Shown: positions 1 to 7,785, counted from the stretch's first letter. The stretch is 20,636 bases of DNA from Rhizobium sp. Q54 (GCA_943324395.2 CALPLL020000005.1:1-20636); one strand, 5' to 3'. Numbers and translations: made by a program. The notes: a model not told the origin generated them from the sequence alone.

Positions 1-778
1 ACATAAATCTATTTTAATTTTTTGTACAGGTTTTTTTCTAGCTTCGGCTATAATATTCAAATTAGACGCTGATTACACCGAAGATCTTTTCAAGCAATTA
101 GCAAGACATATAAAAGAAGAAGCAGTAAGTAGACATTACACTGAAACAGAGACTATTATTCATACAATGAATGTTACTTATAAAATGCAACTTGAAAACA
201 AAAGAAACTTATTTAGTTATAGGCCACAAAGTTTTAAAGGGAAATACATGCGTTCTTCAGATTTAGATTTGTTAGATGTTACTGGAAGTTGCGGAAGTGC
301 CTCATTTGTATTAATGCGAACCTATTTAACAATGGGTTACCAGGCAAGAATTGGTCAAATGTATGTAAACAATCATTATGCCGGACACATGATAGTAGAA
401 GTGAAGGTTGATGGTAAGTGGCGGGTTTTGGATCCGTTATTCAATCAGTTTTTTTATAAATCGGACAGTAGTTTAGCTTCTTTTGAGGATGTAAAGCAAA
501 ATTTCAAATTTTATTCAAATCAGTGTGGTAAGTGGTATCCTAAAAAATATATGTTTAAGAAAGTAAGGTATACCAATTGGAATAAAATTCCTATTGTATC
601 ACCTTTATTAAAAAAAGGACTGAACCTTATTTATGGTGAAAAAGAAGCGGATCAAATATGTCTTAGAAAGTACATTATTAAGTTTTACCTCATCTGGTAT
701 TATCTATTTTTAACTGGCTTTGTAGTTTGTAGCTTTTTTTTGTTACTTCAAGGGTGGTTAGAGAAAAAGAAAATATAA
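1..778 (+). CDS. Membrane-anchored transglutaminase-like protein (5' end outside window)
   Basis: The frame is open from base 2 and runs through the left edge, so the gene is 5'-partial. The first in-frame ATG (167) is internal, because about 55 sensible codons precede it. They include a hydrophobic stretch (SILIFCTGFFLASAIIF) that looks like a membrane segment or signal anchor. The visible 258 residues carry a transglutaminase/cysteine-protease-like core: Cys in GSCGSAS (codon 290-292), His in AGHMIVEV (386-388) and Asp in VLDPLFNQ (431-433). That is the Cys-His-Asp order and spacing of the transglutaminase-like superfamily. A second hydrophobic segment (about 682-753, FYLIWYYLFLTGFVVCSFFL) lies near the C-terminus, followed by a Lys-rich tail. 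The catalytic domain therefore probably sits between two membrane segments. Substrate unknown; a role in modifying or processing envelope material is inferred from its position upstream of the exporter. It could belong to a different operon. Confidence 0.72.
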   Translation, partial: HKSILIFCTGFFLASAIIFKLDADYTEDLFKQLARHIKEEAVSRHYTETETIIHTMNVTYKMQLENKRNLFSYRPQSFKGKYMRSSDLDLLDVTGSCGSASFVLMRTYLTMGYQARIGQMYVNNHYAGHMIVEVKVDGKWRVLDPLFNQFFYKSDSSLASFEDVKQNFKFYSNQCGKWYPKKYMFKKVRYTNWNKIPIVSPLLKKGLNLIYGEKEADQICLRKYIIKFYLIWYYLFLTGFVVCSFFLLLQGWLEKKKI

Positions 779-794
779 ATATTAAATTAAGATT

Positions 795-814
795 GTTATA
801 AACGTAATTATAAC
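795..814. repeat. Short inverted repeat upstream of wzm
   Basis: GTTATAA (795-801) and TTATAAC (808-814) form a perfect 7-bp dyad around a 6-nt spacer, inside the 91-bp gap between the transglutaminase-like gene and wzm. It could be an operator or a weak hairpin. It has no T-tract, so it is not a good terminator, and chance is possible in DNA this AT-rich. I see no convincing promoter in this gap. Confidence 0.3.
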
Positions 815-869
815 TAAGAAATTTATTATATTTAAAATTAGTTTAGTTCAAAAAATTGAATAAATTATT

Positions 870-1727
870 ATGTTGAATAAAGAAGTAATATCAGATTGGG
901 ACCTTACTATTGAGCCACAAAGCTCTCTCTTTAAACTGAACCTAAAAGATGTTTGGAGGTACAGAGATTTACTATGGTTGTTTGTAAAACGAGATTTTGT
1001 TAGTTTCTACAAGCAAACCATTTTAGGACCACTTTGGTTTTTTATTCAGCCTTTGTTTACCACCCTTACTTTTACATTTATTTTTGGAAACTTGGCTGGT
1101 ATTAGCACTGATGGTTTACCTCAACCCTTGTTTTATATGGCTGGAATCACTGCTTGGGCTTATTTTGCTGATTGCCTTACAAAAACATCAACGGTTTTTA
1201 AGGACAATGCTAATATTTTTGGCAAAGTATATTTTCCAAGATTAATATTGCCCTTAAGTATTGTGGCAAGTAACTTGGTACGCTTTGTTGTTCAAATGCT
1301 ATTGTTCCTTATAATGATAGGATATTATGCCCTTCAAGGGGCCAATTTTAATATTACCTGGGCAATTTTATTGTTTCCTTTTTTAGTTTTATTAATGGCA
1401 TTTCTTGGGCTTGGACTTGGATTAATTATTACCGCCTTAACAACAAAATATAGGGACCTTGCCTTTTTAATTACTTTTGGGGTCCAGTTGTCAATGTATG
1501 CTACAACGGTGATTTATCCCTTAAGTGCAGCTCCAATTAAATATAAATATCTAATTCAACTCAATCCCATGACAGGAATAATAGAAGCCTTTCGTTTTGG
1601 ATTTTTAGGTCAAGGCGAATTGACTTGGAATAGTTTGGGCTATTCCATACTAGTAACCCTTGTTTCCTTAGTTTTAGGTGTCGTGATTTTTAATAAAACT
1701 GAGAAGACGTTTGTGGATACGATTTAA
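870..1727 (+). CDS. wzm: Polysaccharide ABC transporter permease (Wzm, ABC-2 type)
   Basis: This is the membrane subunit of an ABC exporter that moves an undecaprenyl-linked glycan across the inner membrane. The 285-residue length is normal for the family. The N-terminus is cytoplasmic and leads into the amphipathic segment LFVKRDFVSFYKQTILGPLW, typical of ABC-2 polysaccharide permeases. About six hydrophobic segments follow, beginning with the FFIQPLFTTLTFTFIFG stretch. The C-terminal conserved part includes LNPMTGIIEAFRFGFLG. ATG 870 is preceded by an A/T-rich leader without a Shine-Dalgarno sequence, as is normal in Bacteroidota. The adjacent wzt at 1824 is the expected partner, and together they define an ABC-transporter-dependent export route. 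Base composition is closer to the wzt 5' half than to the AT-rich genes downstream. Confidence 0.95.
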   Translation: MLNKEVISDWDLTIEPQSSLFKLNLKDVWRYRDLLWLFVKRDFVSFYKQTILGPLWFFIQPLFTTLTFTFIFGNLAGISTDGLPQPLFYMAGITAWAYFADCLTKTSTVFKDNANIFGKVYFPRLILPLSIVASNLVRFVVQMLLFLIMIGYYALQGANFNITWAILLFPFLVLLMAFLGLGLGLIITALTTKYRDLAFLITFGVQLSMYATTVIYPLSAAPIKYKYLIQLNPMTGIIEAFRFGFLGQGELTWNSLGYSILVTLVSLVLGVVIFNKTEKTFVDTI

Positions 1728-1766
1728 AAGTGGATAGGGGTTGAAGTGAGTTTTGATTAAATAAAT

Positions 1767-1820
1767 ATCAATATCAATATCAATATCAATATCAATATCA
1801 ATATCAATTTCAACCTCAAT
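1767..1820 (+). repeat. Hexanucleotide tandem repeat (ATCAAT)7 upstream of wzt
   Basis: Seven perfect head-to-tail copies of ATCAAT occupy 1767-1808. Two degenerate copies follow (TTCAAC at 1809-1814, CTCAAT at 1815-1820), ending three bases before the wzt ATG at 1824. The array fills much of the 96-bp gap between wzm and wzt, and so lies in the wzt leader or an intercistronic mRNA segment. Perfect short tandem arrays can change copy number by slipped-strand mispairing. Here that would alter leader length in steps of six, not the reading frame. Any effect on wzt expression is inferred. Confidence 0.95.
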
Positions 1821-1823
1821 ACA

Positions 1824-3038
1824 ATGAGTACAGCAATAAAAGTAGAAAATCTTTCTAAAATATACCGCCTTGGCGAAATAGGTACTGGCACCATTAGCCG
1901 TGACTTAGAACGCTGGGTAAAAATGAATGTGTTAGGAAAAGAAGATCCTTTTTTGAAAATAGGGGAGAGCAATGACCGATCTCAAAAAGGAGGCTCTGAT
2001 TTGGTTTACAGTTTACAAGACTTGAATTTTGAAATACAGCAGGGTGATGCTGTAGGAATTATTGGTAGAAATGGTGCTGGAAAAAGCACCTTATTAAAAA
2101 TACTATCCCGAATAACTACCCCAACCACAGGAAAAATATATATTAAAGGACGTGTTGCCAGTTTACTTGAAGTAGGTACCGGATTTCATCCTGAATTGAC
2201 AGGCCGTGAAAACATTTATTTGAATGGAGCCATATTAGGCATGCGCAATAGCGAAATAGACCGAAAGTTTGATGAAATAGTAGATTTCTCTGGCGTAGAA
2301 CGGTACATTGACACCCCTGTAAAACGCTACTCTTCTGGAATGTATGTTCGTTTGGCCTTTGCAGTAGCAGCTCATTTGGAAAGTGAGATTTTGATTGTTG
2401 ATGAAGTATTAGCCGTAGGCGATGCTGAGTTCCAAAAAAAATGCTTGGGCAAAATGACTGAAGTCAGCAAGTTAGAAGGTAGAACTGTAATATTTGTAAG
2501 CCACAATATGGGGAGTATACAACAACTTTGCAATAAATCATTATTGCTAAATCAAGGAAAATCAATTTCTTTAGATAGTACTAATAAAGTTATAAATACC
2601 TATTTAAATTTTTCAGATTATTTGAAAAATAATGATATAAATATCGAATTATTACCTTTTCCTAAAGGCAAATCATGGAGTAAAGGGGAGATTTTAAAAA
2701 TTAGAGTTTCATGGGTTAAATCAATGTTTATGAATGGCTGTATATGTGATTTGGCATTTTATACTTATGATGGAATTAAACTATTTGTCATTCAGAGCGA
2801 TAAAATTTATGAAAATGTTTTTTTTGAAAAGGAAATTTCTTCGGTTGTTTTTGAAATTATTAATCCTGGATTTATAAGTCGAGAATTAAGACTTGATGTA
2901 GGACTCAAAGATGAAATAAAAAATAAATATGTTGTTTTATCTGAAAACATATGTTCCATTTCTATTCCAATGGATATTCATAACGAACGATATGGTTTAG
3001 AATCATTAATTGTTACAAACGTTAAAATTAAAATATAA
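1824..3038 (+). CDS. wzt: Polysaccharide ABC transporter ATP-binding protein (Wzt) with C-terminal extension
   Basis: This is the nucleotide-binding subunit that powers Wzm. In 404 residues it shows Walker A GRNGAGKST (81-89), the ABC signature YSSGM (169-173), Walker B ILIVDE with Asp193/Glu194, and the switch His in VSHNM (His227). An insertion before Walker A (about 20-60) is usual in polysaccharide ATPases. Residues from about 240 to 404 form an extra domain rich in beta-strand-like segments, in the position of the Wzt C-terminal carbohydrate-binding domain. In known Wzt proteins that domain recognises the non-reducing end or cap of the finished chain. Composition falls sharply near base 2520, where the conserved ATPase ends and the C-terminal domain begins, so the gene looks mosaic. 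Stop to the next start (3044) is 5 bp, so co-transcription with the methyltransferase is likely. Confidence 0.95.
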   Translation: MSTAIKVENLSKIYRLGEIGTGTISRDLERWVKMNVLGKEDPFLKIGESNDRSQKGGSDLVYSLQDLNFEIQQGDAVGIIGRNGAGKSTLLKILSRITTPTTGKIYIKGRVASLLEVGTGFHPELTGRENIYLNGAILGMRNSEIDRKFDEIVDFSGVERYIDTPVKRYSSGMYVRLAFAVAAHLESEILIVDEVLAVGDAEFQKKCLGKMTEVSKLEGRTVIFVSHNMGSIQQLCNKSLLLNQGKSISLDSTNKVINTYLNFSDYLKNNDINIELLPFPKGKSWSKGEILKIRVSWVKSMFMNGCICDLAFYTYDGIKLFVIQSDKIYENVFFEKEISSVVFEIINPGFISRELRLDVGLKDEIKNKYVVLSENICSISIPMDIHNERYGLESLIVTNVKIKI

Positions 3039-3043
3039 AAAAA

Positions 3044-3877
3044 ATGATAGAGATAAAAAAAGTTGGGAAGTTTAATATTCATTATAGACCTAATTCTTCT
3101 GATGAGGACGTCTTAATGCATAGTTTTGAAAATGATATTTTTTACAAAGGAATTCCGGAATATTTATCAAAAAAAACAGCCATAATAATAGATGTTGGTG
3201 CGCATATAGGTACATTTTCAATGTTGTCTTCAATAATTTCTCCTAAAGGTAAAATTTATGCAATAGAACCTTGTAAGGAAACTTTTGAAATTTTAAATAA
3301 AAATAAAATTGAAAATAAAATTGAAAATTTATTATTAAGCAATATTGCCTTATCTGATTTTAAAGGTGAAACTAAATTATTTTATGATAATGAATTTGGA
3401 AATTGGGGACATAGTATTTCAAAAAAAATTTCAAATGATTGTGAAATTGTAAATACAGATACTTTGGAAAACTATTTTTTAGAAAATGATATTAACTACT
3501 GTGATTTAATTAAGTTCAATTGTGAAGGTTCTGAATTTGATATTATTTTGAATACTCCAATTGAGCTATTGTTGAAGATTAAATTTGCACTAGTGTTATT
3601 TCATGAGGATCTTACATTAGATAATTTAAAATATACTGTATTAGTAGAAAAATTTGAGAAAGCGAATTTTACAGTTAAGGTGCGCAATTTAAGTTATAAT
3701 CCTACTAGAGGTTGGATTATTGCTTATAGAGGAAATGTTATTCAAAAGCTTATAATGCAAACTAAATTTTACTTTAACTTTATTACTAAACTTAAAACTA
3801 AGGAATATCTTGTAAAAACAAAAATTTTCATAAAACAGCATTTTATAATACTAAACAAAAATAATAATAATAATTAA
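3044..3877 (+). CDS. FkbM-family SAM-dependent methyltransferase
   Basis: Likely transfers a methyl group from S-adenosylmethionine to a sugar hydroxyl of the glycan in the cytoplasm. The SAM-binding motif is IIDVGAHIGTFS (about 48-59), followed by IYAIEPCKETFEIL with the acidic residue at the end of strand 2 (Glu75). The FkbM hallmark is present as DLIKFNCEGSE (154-164). Asn159 replaces the aspartate more usual in DLIKIDVEGAE, a variation whose effect I cannot judge. The last ~60 residues are Lys/Phe-rich and end in five Asn encoded by an AAT repeat. Its place directly after wzt suggests it may make a terminal methyl group read by the Wzt C-terminal domain, which is inference. Codon use is very AT-rich. 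Confidence 0.88.
   Translation: MIEIKKVGKFNIHYRPNSSDEDVLMHSFENDIFYKGIPEYLSKKTAIIIDVGAHIGTFSMLSSIISPKGKIYAIEPCKETFEILNKNKIENKIENLLLSNIALSDFKGETKLFYDNEFGNWGHSISKKISNDCEIVNTDTLENYFLENDINYCDLIKFNCEGSEFDIILNTPIELLLKIKFALVLFHEDLTLDNLKYTVLVEKFEKANFTVKVRNLSYNPTRGWIIAYRGNVIQKLIMQTKFYFNFITKLKTKEYLVKTKIFIKQHFIILNKNNNNN
3300..3323 (+). repeat. In-frame 12-bp tandem duplication in the FkbM gene
   Basis: AAAATAAAATTG occurs twice head to tail (3300-3311 and 3312-3323) and gives the repeated peptide KIENKIEN. It sits in a loop-like, Lys/Asn-rich stretch between the SAM motif and the next strand. It is in frame and probably harmless; local duplication in AT-rich coding DNA is the simplest explanation. Confidence 0.85.
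3860..3874 (+). repeat. (AAT)5 microsatellite at the end of the FkbM gene
   Basis: Five AAT units encode five Asn residues directly before the TAA stop at 3875. Copy-number change would only lengthen or shorten the Asn tail, so a functional effect is unlikely. Confidence 0.9.
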
Positions 3878-3904
3878 TTTATTAATATTTAATTAATACA
3901 AATA

Positions 3905-4870
3905 GTGATATCAATAATTATGCCCTGTTACAATGCAGGTATTTTTTTAAAACAATCAGTTAATTCTATTATTAATCAATCTTTTATACATTGGGAGTTG
4001 ATAATAGTTGATGACGGTAGTGAAGATAGTAGTTTAATTATTGCCAATGCTTTATCTACAATGGATAGAAGAATTAAAGTTGTAGAAAAAAATAATGGAG
4101 GTGTTTCCTCAGCGAGAAATTTTGGTTATAAATTTATTAATCAATCTAGCAAGTACATTATTTTTACAGATGCAGATGACATTCTTGAATTAAACATGTT
4201 ATCGGAATTATATAACACTATGATTCAAGATAATTTAATTGGTTGTGTTTATTGTAATTTTCTCTCGATTGATATTGAAAATAAATTGCTCATGAAGACA
4301 GAAATGCCTCGATATTTACCGGGAATAATTGGACTTAAAAAAATAGATTTAGATGTAAAAAAAACACATTTTATAAGTATTTTTTTGTGGACACAAATGT
4401 TTGAAGCTTTAACACTTATTCGTAAAGAAGCTTATGAACAAACAGAAGGGTGGGATGAAAAACTAGGTAATATTGGTGAGGGAGTTGATCTTTTTTGTAA
4501 AATATCACTAAATTGGAAAGTTATTTTTATTAATAAAGAATTATATAATTATAGAAGATATAATAATCAGGTTACAAATGTTAACAATGAAATCTTTTTA
4601 AATCAATCGAAGAAAATTATTTATAAATGGGAAAATCAAAATAGTGACTCTAAAAATAAAAAAATTATTGAAGCGGGTATGTTTGCTTATAAATTTAATA
4701 ACAAATATGAAAGGAAAATTAAATCATTAATGCACAACTTAAAATATCATAAAATTAAATCAATTGTGGAAATATTTAAAATTTGTTGCCTAATGTTAAT
4801 TAATATATTTGGTTATTTTTATTATTATAGGGTGTATAATAATTTAAAGGATTATAAAAAAAATGTTTAG
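3905..4870 (+). CDS. GT2-family glycosyltransferase (GTG start)
   Basis: A GT-A-fold family 2 transferase expected to add one sugar from a nucleotide-sugar donor on the cytoplasmic face. The protein opens with strand ISIIMPCYNAG, has the donor-binding VDDGSEDSS (35-43) and the metal-binding TDADD (88-92). EGWDEKLGNIGEGVDLF (181-197) supplies the acidic residues expected near the active site. A hydrophobic, aromatic C-terminal stretch (about 283-308) may bind the membrane. The start must be GTG 3905: a stop lies a few codons upstream, and the first ATG (codon 6) would remove half of the first strand. The leader ACAAATAGTG is identical to that at the other GTG-start gene (9559). The 3' end overlaps the next gene by 8 bp. 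Sugar specificity cannot be read from sequence. Confidence 0.92.
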   Translation: MISIIMPCYNAGIFLKQSVNSIINQSFIHWELIIVDDGSEDSSLIIANALSTMDRRIKVVEKNNGGVSSARNFGYKFINQSSKYIIFTDADDILELNMLSELYNTMIQDNLIGCVYCNFLSIDIENKLLMKTEMPRYLPGIIGLKKIDLDVKKTHFISIFLWTQMFEALTLIRKEAYEQTEGWDEKLGNIGEGVDLFCKISLNWKVIFINKELYNYRRYNNQVTNVNNEIFLNQSKKIIYKWENQNSDSKNKKIIEAGMFAYKFNNKYERKIKSLMHNLKYHKIKSIVEIFKICCLMLINIFGYFYYYRVYNNLKDYKKNV

Positions 4871-5771
4871 AATTTTAATTTTAGGTTCTCAAGGCTTTAT
4901 AGGATCACATTTAACAAATTATTTTTGTGAAAGTAAAAATATTGTTTTTGGTTGCGATTTAATGGAATTTAATACAAATAAATATATTTACTCAAAGCTA
5001 TCTGTTCTTTCTTCTGATTTTGAAAAATTATTTACTAGTAATACTTTCGATGTTTGTATTAATGCCTCAGGGAGTGGTAATGTCGGTTATTCTATAGAAA
5101 ATCCATTAAGTGATTTTGAAGCTAACACTTTAGCAGTTTTTAAAATATTAGATTGCATAAAAAAACACCAACCCTCTTGTAAATACCTTCATATTTCTAG
5201 TGCTGCTGTATATGGTAACCCTATTAAGTTACCCATTAACGAAAATGACGAAACTAATCCACTTTCACCTTATGGATTTCATAAGCTTATGAGTGAAACT
5301 ATTTGCAAAGAGTTTCACCGACTCTTCGGTATTTCAATTGCCATTATTAGACCCTTTTCGGTATATGGTAATGGACTAAAAAAACAATTATTGTGGGAAA
5401 TATGTCAAAAAATAGAAAGTAACAATACCATTGAACTTTTTGGAACTGGAATGGAAAGTAGGGATTTTATTCATATCAATGATTTAGTTCAAATTATTGA
5501 ATTAATTATTTCAAAAGCTACCTTTAAATGTGAAGTATTTAATGTTGCAAATGGTGAAGAAACTACAATTAAATATTTGGCAACTATTTTTAAAAGCTAT
5601 TTTCTTGGAAAAGAAATTAGTTTTTCGGGTAAATCAAAAATTGGCGACCCATTAAATTGGAAAGCAGATATAAGTAAAATAATTAGTTTAGGATATAAAC
5701 CAAAAGTTATATTAGAAGATGGCGTGTCAAATTATATAACTTGGTTTAAACAATTAAAAAATGTCAAATAA
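4863..5771 (+). CDS. NAD-dependent epimerase/dehydratase (extended SDR)
   Basis: A nucleotide-sugar-modifying enzyme of the extended short-chain dehydrogenase family, 302 residues. It has the N-terminal Rossmann motif GSQGFIG (Gly8, Gly11, Gly14), the HISSAAVYG strand with active-site Ser112/113, and the catalytic YGFHK (Tyr137, Lys141). FIRPFSVYG-like segment IIRPFSVYGNG and the RDFIHINDL block (about 200) are typical of sugar epimerases and reductases. It probably makes or finishes one of the donor sugars used by neighbouring transferases. Which reaction (4-epimerisation, 4-keto reduction or dehydration) is unclear. It overlaps the upstream GT2 by 8 bp and the downstream GT4 by 11 bp, so translation is probably coupled. 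The second SDR (16748) has the same two overlap lengths and also ends in NVK. Confidence 0.9.
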   Translation: MFRILILGSQGFIGSHLTNYFCESKNIVFGCDLMEFNTNKYIYSKLSVLSSDFEKLFTSNTFDVCINASGSGNVGYSIENPLSDFEANTLAVFKILDCIKKHQPSCKYLHISSAAVYGNPIKLPINENDETNPLSPYGFHKLMSETICKEFHRLFGISIAIIRPFSVYGNGLKKQLLWEICQKIESNNTIELFGTGMESRDFIHINDLVQIIELIISKATFKCEVFNVANGEETTIKYLATIFKSYFLGKEISFSGKSKIGDPLNWKADISKIISLGYKPKVILEDGVSNYITWFKQLKNVK

Positions 5772-6924
5772 ACCAACGATAGTATTTACATTTCCAAATT
5801 GTATGGGAGGTGTGTCTAGTTTCAATTATAATATTATCAACTACAGTACATTAATAAATAATTTTCATACTAAAGTTATTTTATTGAAAGCAAAAGAAGA
5901 CAATAGGTTGCCATTTTTAGATAAGTTTTTGGTTGATGAAGTTTTATTATTTGAATATTCAAATAAAGAAAATCAATATTATGTTCAAAAAAGATTGAAC
6001 CAACTTATAGGAAGTGAGCCTGGGGCATTAGTTACGGATAATGCATTAACTTTAAGTGCTGCAGACAGGTTTAATAATCCTAAGACTATTTTTCATTTAT
6101 TACACGATTTTTTTTATGTAAATCAAAATATTTCTTTTGGCAATAAAATTGATGTTGCGATAGCCCATTCTTCTTTTTTTTCAGATGCTGTGTTTGCTTC
6201 AAATCCTTCGGATTTTGCAAACAGGAGCTTTTACATTCCCTATGGAGTAAAAGAGGGATCGTCATTATTTATAAATAAACCTAAATCAAATAAATTAAAT
6301 TTAGTTTTTTTAGGCAGACTAGACGAAGGGAAAGGAGTTAAGTATTTATTTGAAATTGAACGGTTTTTAATAAAAAAAAATATAGAAGTAAATTGGACAA
6401 TAATAGGGAAAGGTCCATATAAGGAAAATCTTAAAACCCAATGGAAAAACAATAAAAACATTAAATTCTTCGAGCCTGATTTAACTAGTGAAGTATATGA
6501 AATATTAGAAAAGCAAGATGTTTTTATTTTTCCCACCTCGTTTGAAGGAACACCCGTTTCTATTCTTGAATGTTTAGCCAATGGAGTAGTAACAATTGTC
6601 AATGATTTACCGGGAGGAATTAGAGATATCGTTACAAAAGATATTGGATTTAGGTGCAAATTAAATGACAATGAAGAATTTGCAAATAACATTATGTTAC
6701 TTCATAATGATAGAAGTTTATTAAAACAAATGCAACTTAATTGCTTTTATCTATATAAAAAAAAGTACAATATTGAAAAAAATGCGGACAATTACATTAA
6801 ACTTTTTTTAAAATTTAATTCTTTTAAAAGAAAAATAAAAAACACCTACCCCATGCCAATGTCTCGATTAGATAATAAATATATTCCTAACTTTATTACT
6901 AAATTTTTAAGAAGTATAAAATGA
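5761..6924 (+). CDS. GT4-family glycosyltransferase
   Basis: A GT-B-fold retaining transferase of 387 residues. The N-terminal acceptor domain has a Gly-rich loop (FPNCMGGVSS, 11-20). The C-terminal donor domain begins near LVFLGRLDEGKG (181-192), continues with WTIIGKGPY, and has the family E-x7-E signature in FEGTPVSILE (Glu262 and Glu270), followed by NDLPGGIRDIV. The start at 5761 lies inside the end of the SDR gene (11-bp overlap), and no better start exists because the first strand follows at once. The C-terminus is Lys/Arg-rich and probably contacts the membrane. The next gene starts in an ATGA overlap at 6921. Donor and acceptor unknown. Confidence 0.92.
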   Translation: MSNKPTIVFTFPNCMGGVSSFNYNIINYSTLINNFHTKVILLKAKEDNRLPFLDKFLVDEVLLFEYSNKENQYYVQKRLNQLIGSEPGALVTDNALTLSAADRFNNPKTIFHLLHDFFYVNQNISFGNKIDVAIAHSSFFSDAVFASNPSDFANRSFYIPYGVKEGSSLFINKPKSNKLNLVFLGRLDEGKGVKYLFEIERFLIKKNIEVNWTIIGKGPYKENLKTQWKNNKNIKFFEPDLTSEVYEILEKQDVFIFPTSFEGTPVSILECLANGVVTIVNDLPGGIRDIVTKDIGFRCKLNDNEEFANNIMLLHNDRSLLKQMQLNCFYLYKKKYNIEKNADNYIKLFLKFNSFKRKIKNTYPMPMSRLDNKYIPNFITKFLRSIK

Positions 6925-7757
6925 TAAACCAAAAGCCGATAGTATCTGTACTAATGACCGCTTATAACCGTGAAAATTATATTGGCGAAGCGATTGAAAG
7001 CGTTTTAGCTTCCACTCTTCAAGATTTTGAATTAATTATTGTTGATGATTGTTCAAAAGATAAAACAGTCGATATTGCAAAATCATATGAAGCAAAAGAT
7101 AGCCGCATTAAAGTATATTTAAATGAATCTAATTTGGGAGATTATCCAAATAGAAATAAGGCAGCAAGTTATGCTAAAGGAAAGTATATAAAATACTTGG
7201 ACAGTGATGATGTTATGGCTTCAAATTGTTTACAAATTATGGTTGGCGAAATGGATGCAAATGATGATTGTGCATTTGGAATAACATCAAGAGAAAAAGA
7301 TATTAGTATCAAACATTTTCCAATAAATTCATTTGAAGTTCATTTTTTTGAGAGGGGTATTTTAGATTTAAGTCCTTCTTTAACAATAATAAAAAAAGAT
7401 ATTTTTGAAAGTGAAAATGGATTTTTAGAATTAAGATGCGTAAGTGATACAGAATTTTTTATGAGAGTTGCATTAAAATATCCATTGTTAGAAATGCAAT
7501 TAAATTTAGTTAATTGGAGACAACATCCAGAGCAAGAAATAATTAAAGGAAAAGAGGAATATATAATATATTCATTAAATATCTTGATTGAAAAACTAAA
7601 ATTATCAAGTTTACGAGATGATGATCAATTAAAAATAATCAATAGAGAGAAAAAATTCTTAGTAAGAAATCTAATAAAAAATATTTTTAATAGAAAATTA
7701 GAAAAAACTCTTTATTATTGGAAAACAAATAATTTATCGTTTTTCAATATAATTTAA
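6921..7757 (+). CDS. GT2-family glycosyltransferase
   Basis: A family 2 GT-A transferase, 278 residues. VSVLMTAYNRENYIGEAI (8-25) is the first strand and helix, VDDCSKDKT (41-49) binds the nucleotide, and KYLDSDDVM (91-99) carries the metal-binding DSDD. A conserved VSDTEFFMRVALKYP block replaces the more common W-x-D-x-E region. The C-terminal part is helical and Lys-rich. Coupled to the upstream GT4 by a 4-bp ATGA overlap. Strongly AT-rich. It is a different subtype from the GT2s at 3905 and 16006, so the three probably make different linkages. Confidence 0.92.
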   Translation: MINQKPIVSVLMTAYNRENYIGEAIESVLASTLQDFELIIVDDCSKDKTVDIAKSYEAKDSRIKVYLNESNLGDYPNRNKAASYAKGKYIKYLDSDDVMASNCLQIMVGEMDANDDCAFGITSREKDISIKHFPINSFEVHFFERGILDLSPSLTIIKKDIFESENGFLELRCVSDTEFFMRVALKYPLLEMQLNLVNWRQHPEQEIIKGKEEYIIYSLNILIEKLKLSSLRDDDQLKIINREKKFLVRNLIKNIFNRKLEKTLYYWKTNNLSFFNII

Positions 7758-7785
7758 ACTATTATAAAAATTATAAATTCTCATA

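Noticed and set aside
838..848. TTAGTTTAG as a -7 promoter element for wzm
   Set aside because: It has one mismatch to TAnnTTTG in the critical TTTG half and no -33 partner at the right distance.
1767..1808. Hexamer array as a CRISPR array or an origin iteron set
   Set aside because: The units are contiguous 6-mers without spacers, and there is no cas or replication gene nearby. It is a simple microsatellite.
1757..1972. Minus-strand open frame ending in a long Ile-Leu run
   Set aside because: The Ile-Leu run is only the translation of the hexamer repeat on the reverse strand, and the rest lies antisense to wzt. No gene features.
6240..6692. 150-codon minus-strand open frame
   Set aside because: Fully antisense to a convincing GT4 gene, with Ser/Phe-rich composition typical of a shadow frame and no recognisable domain.
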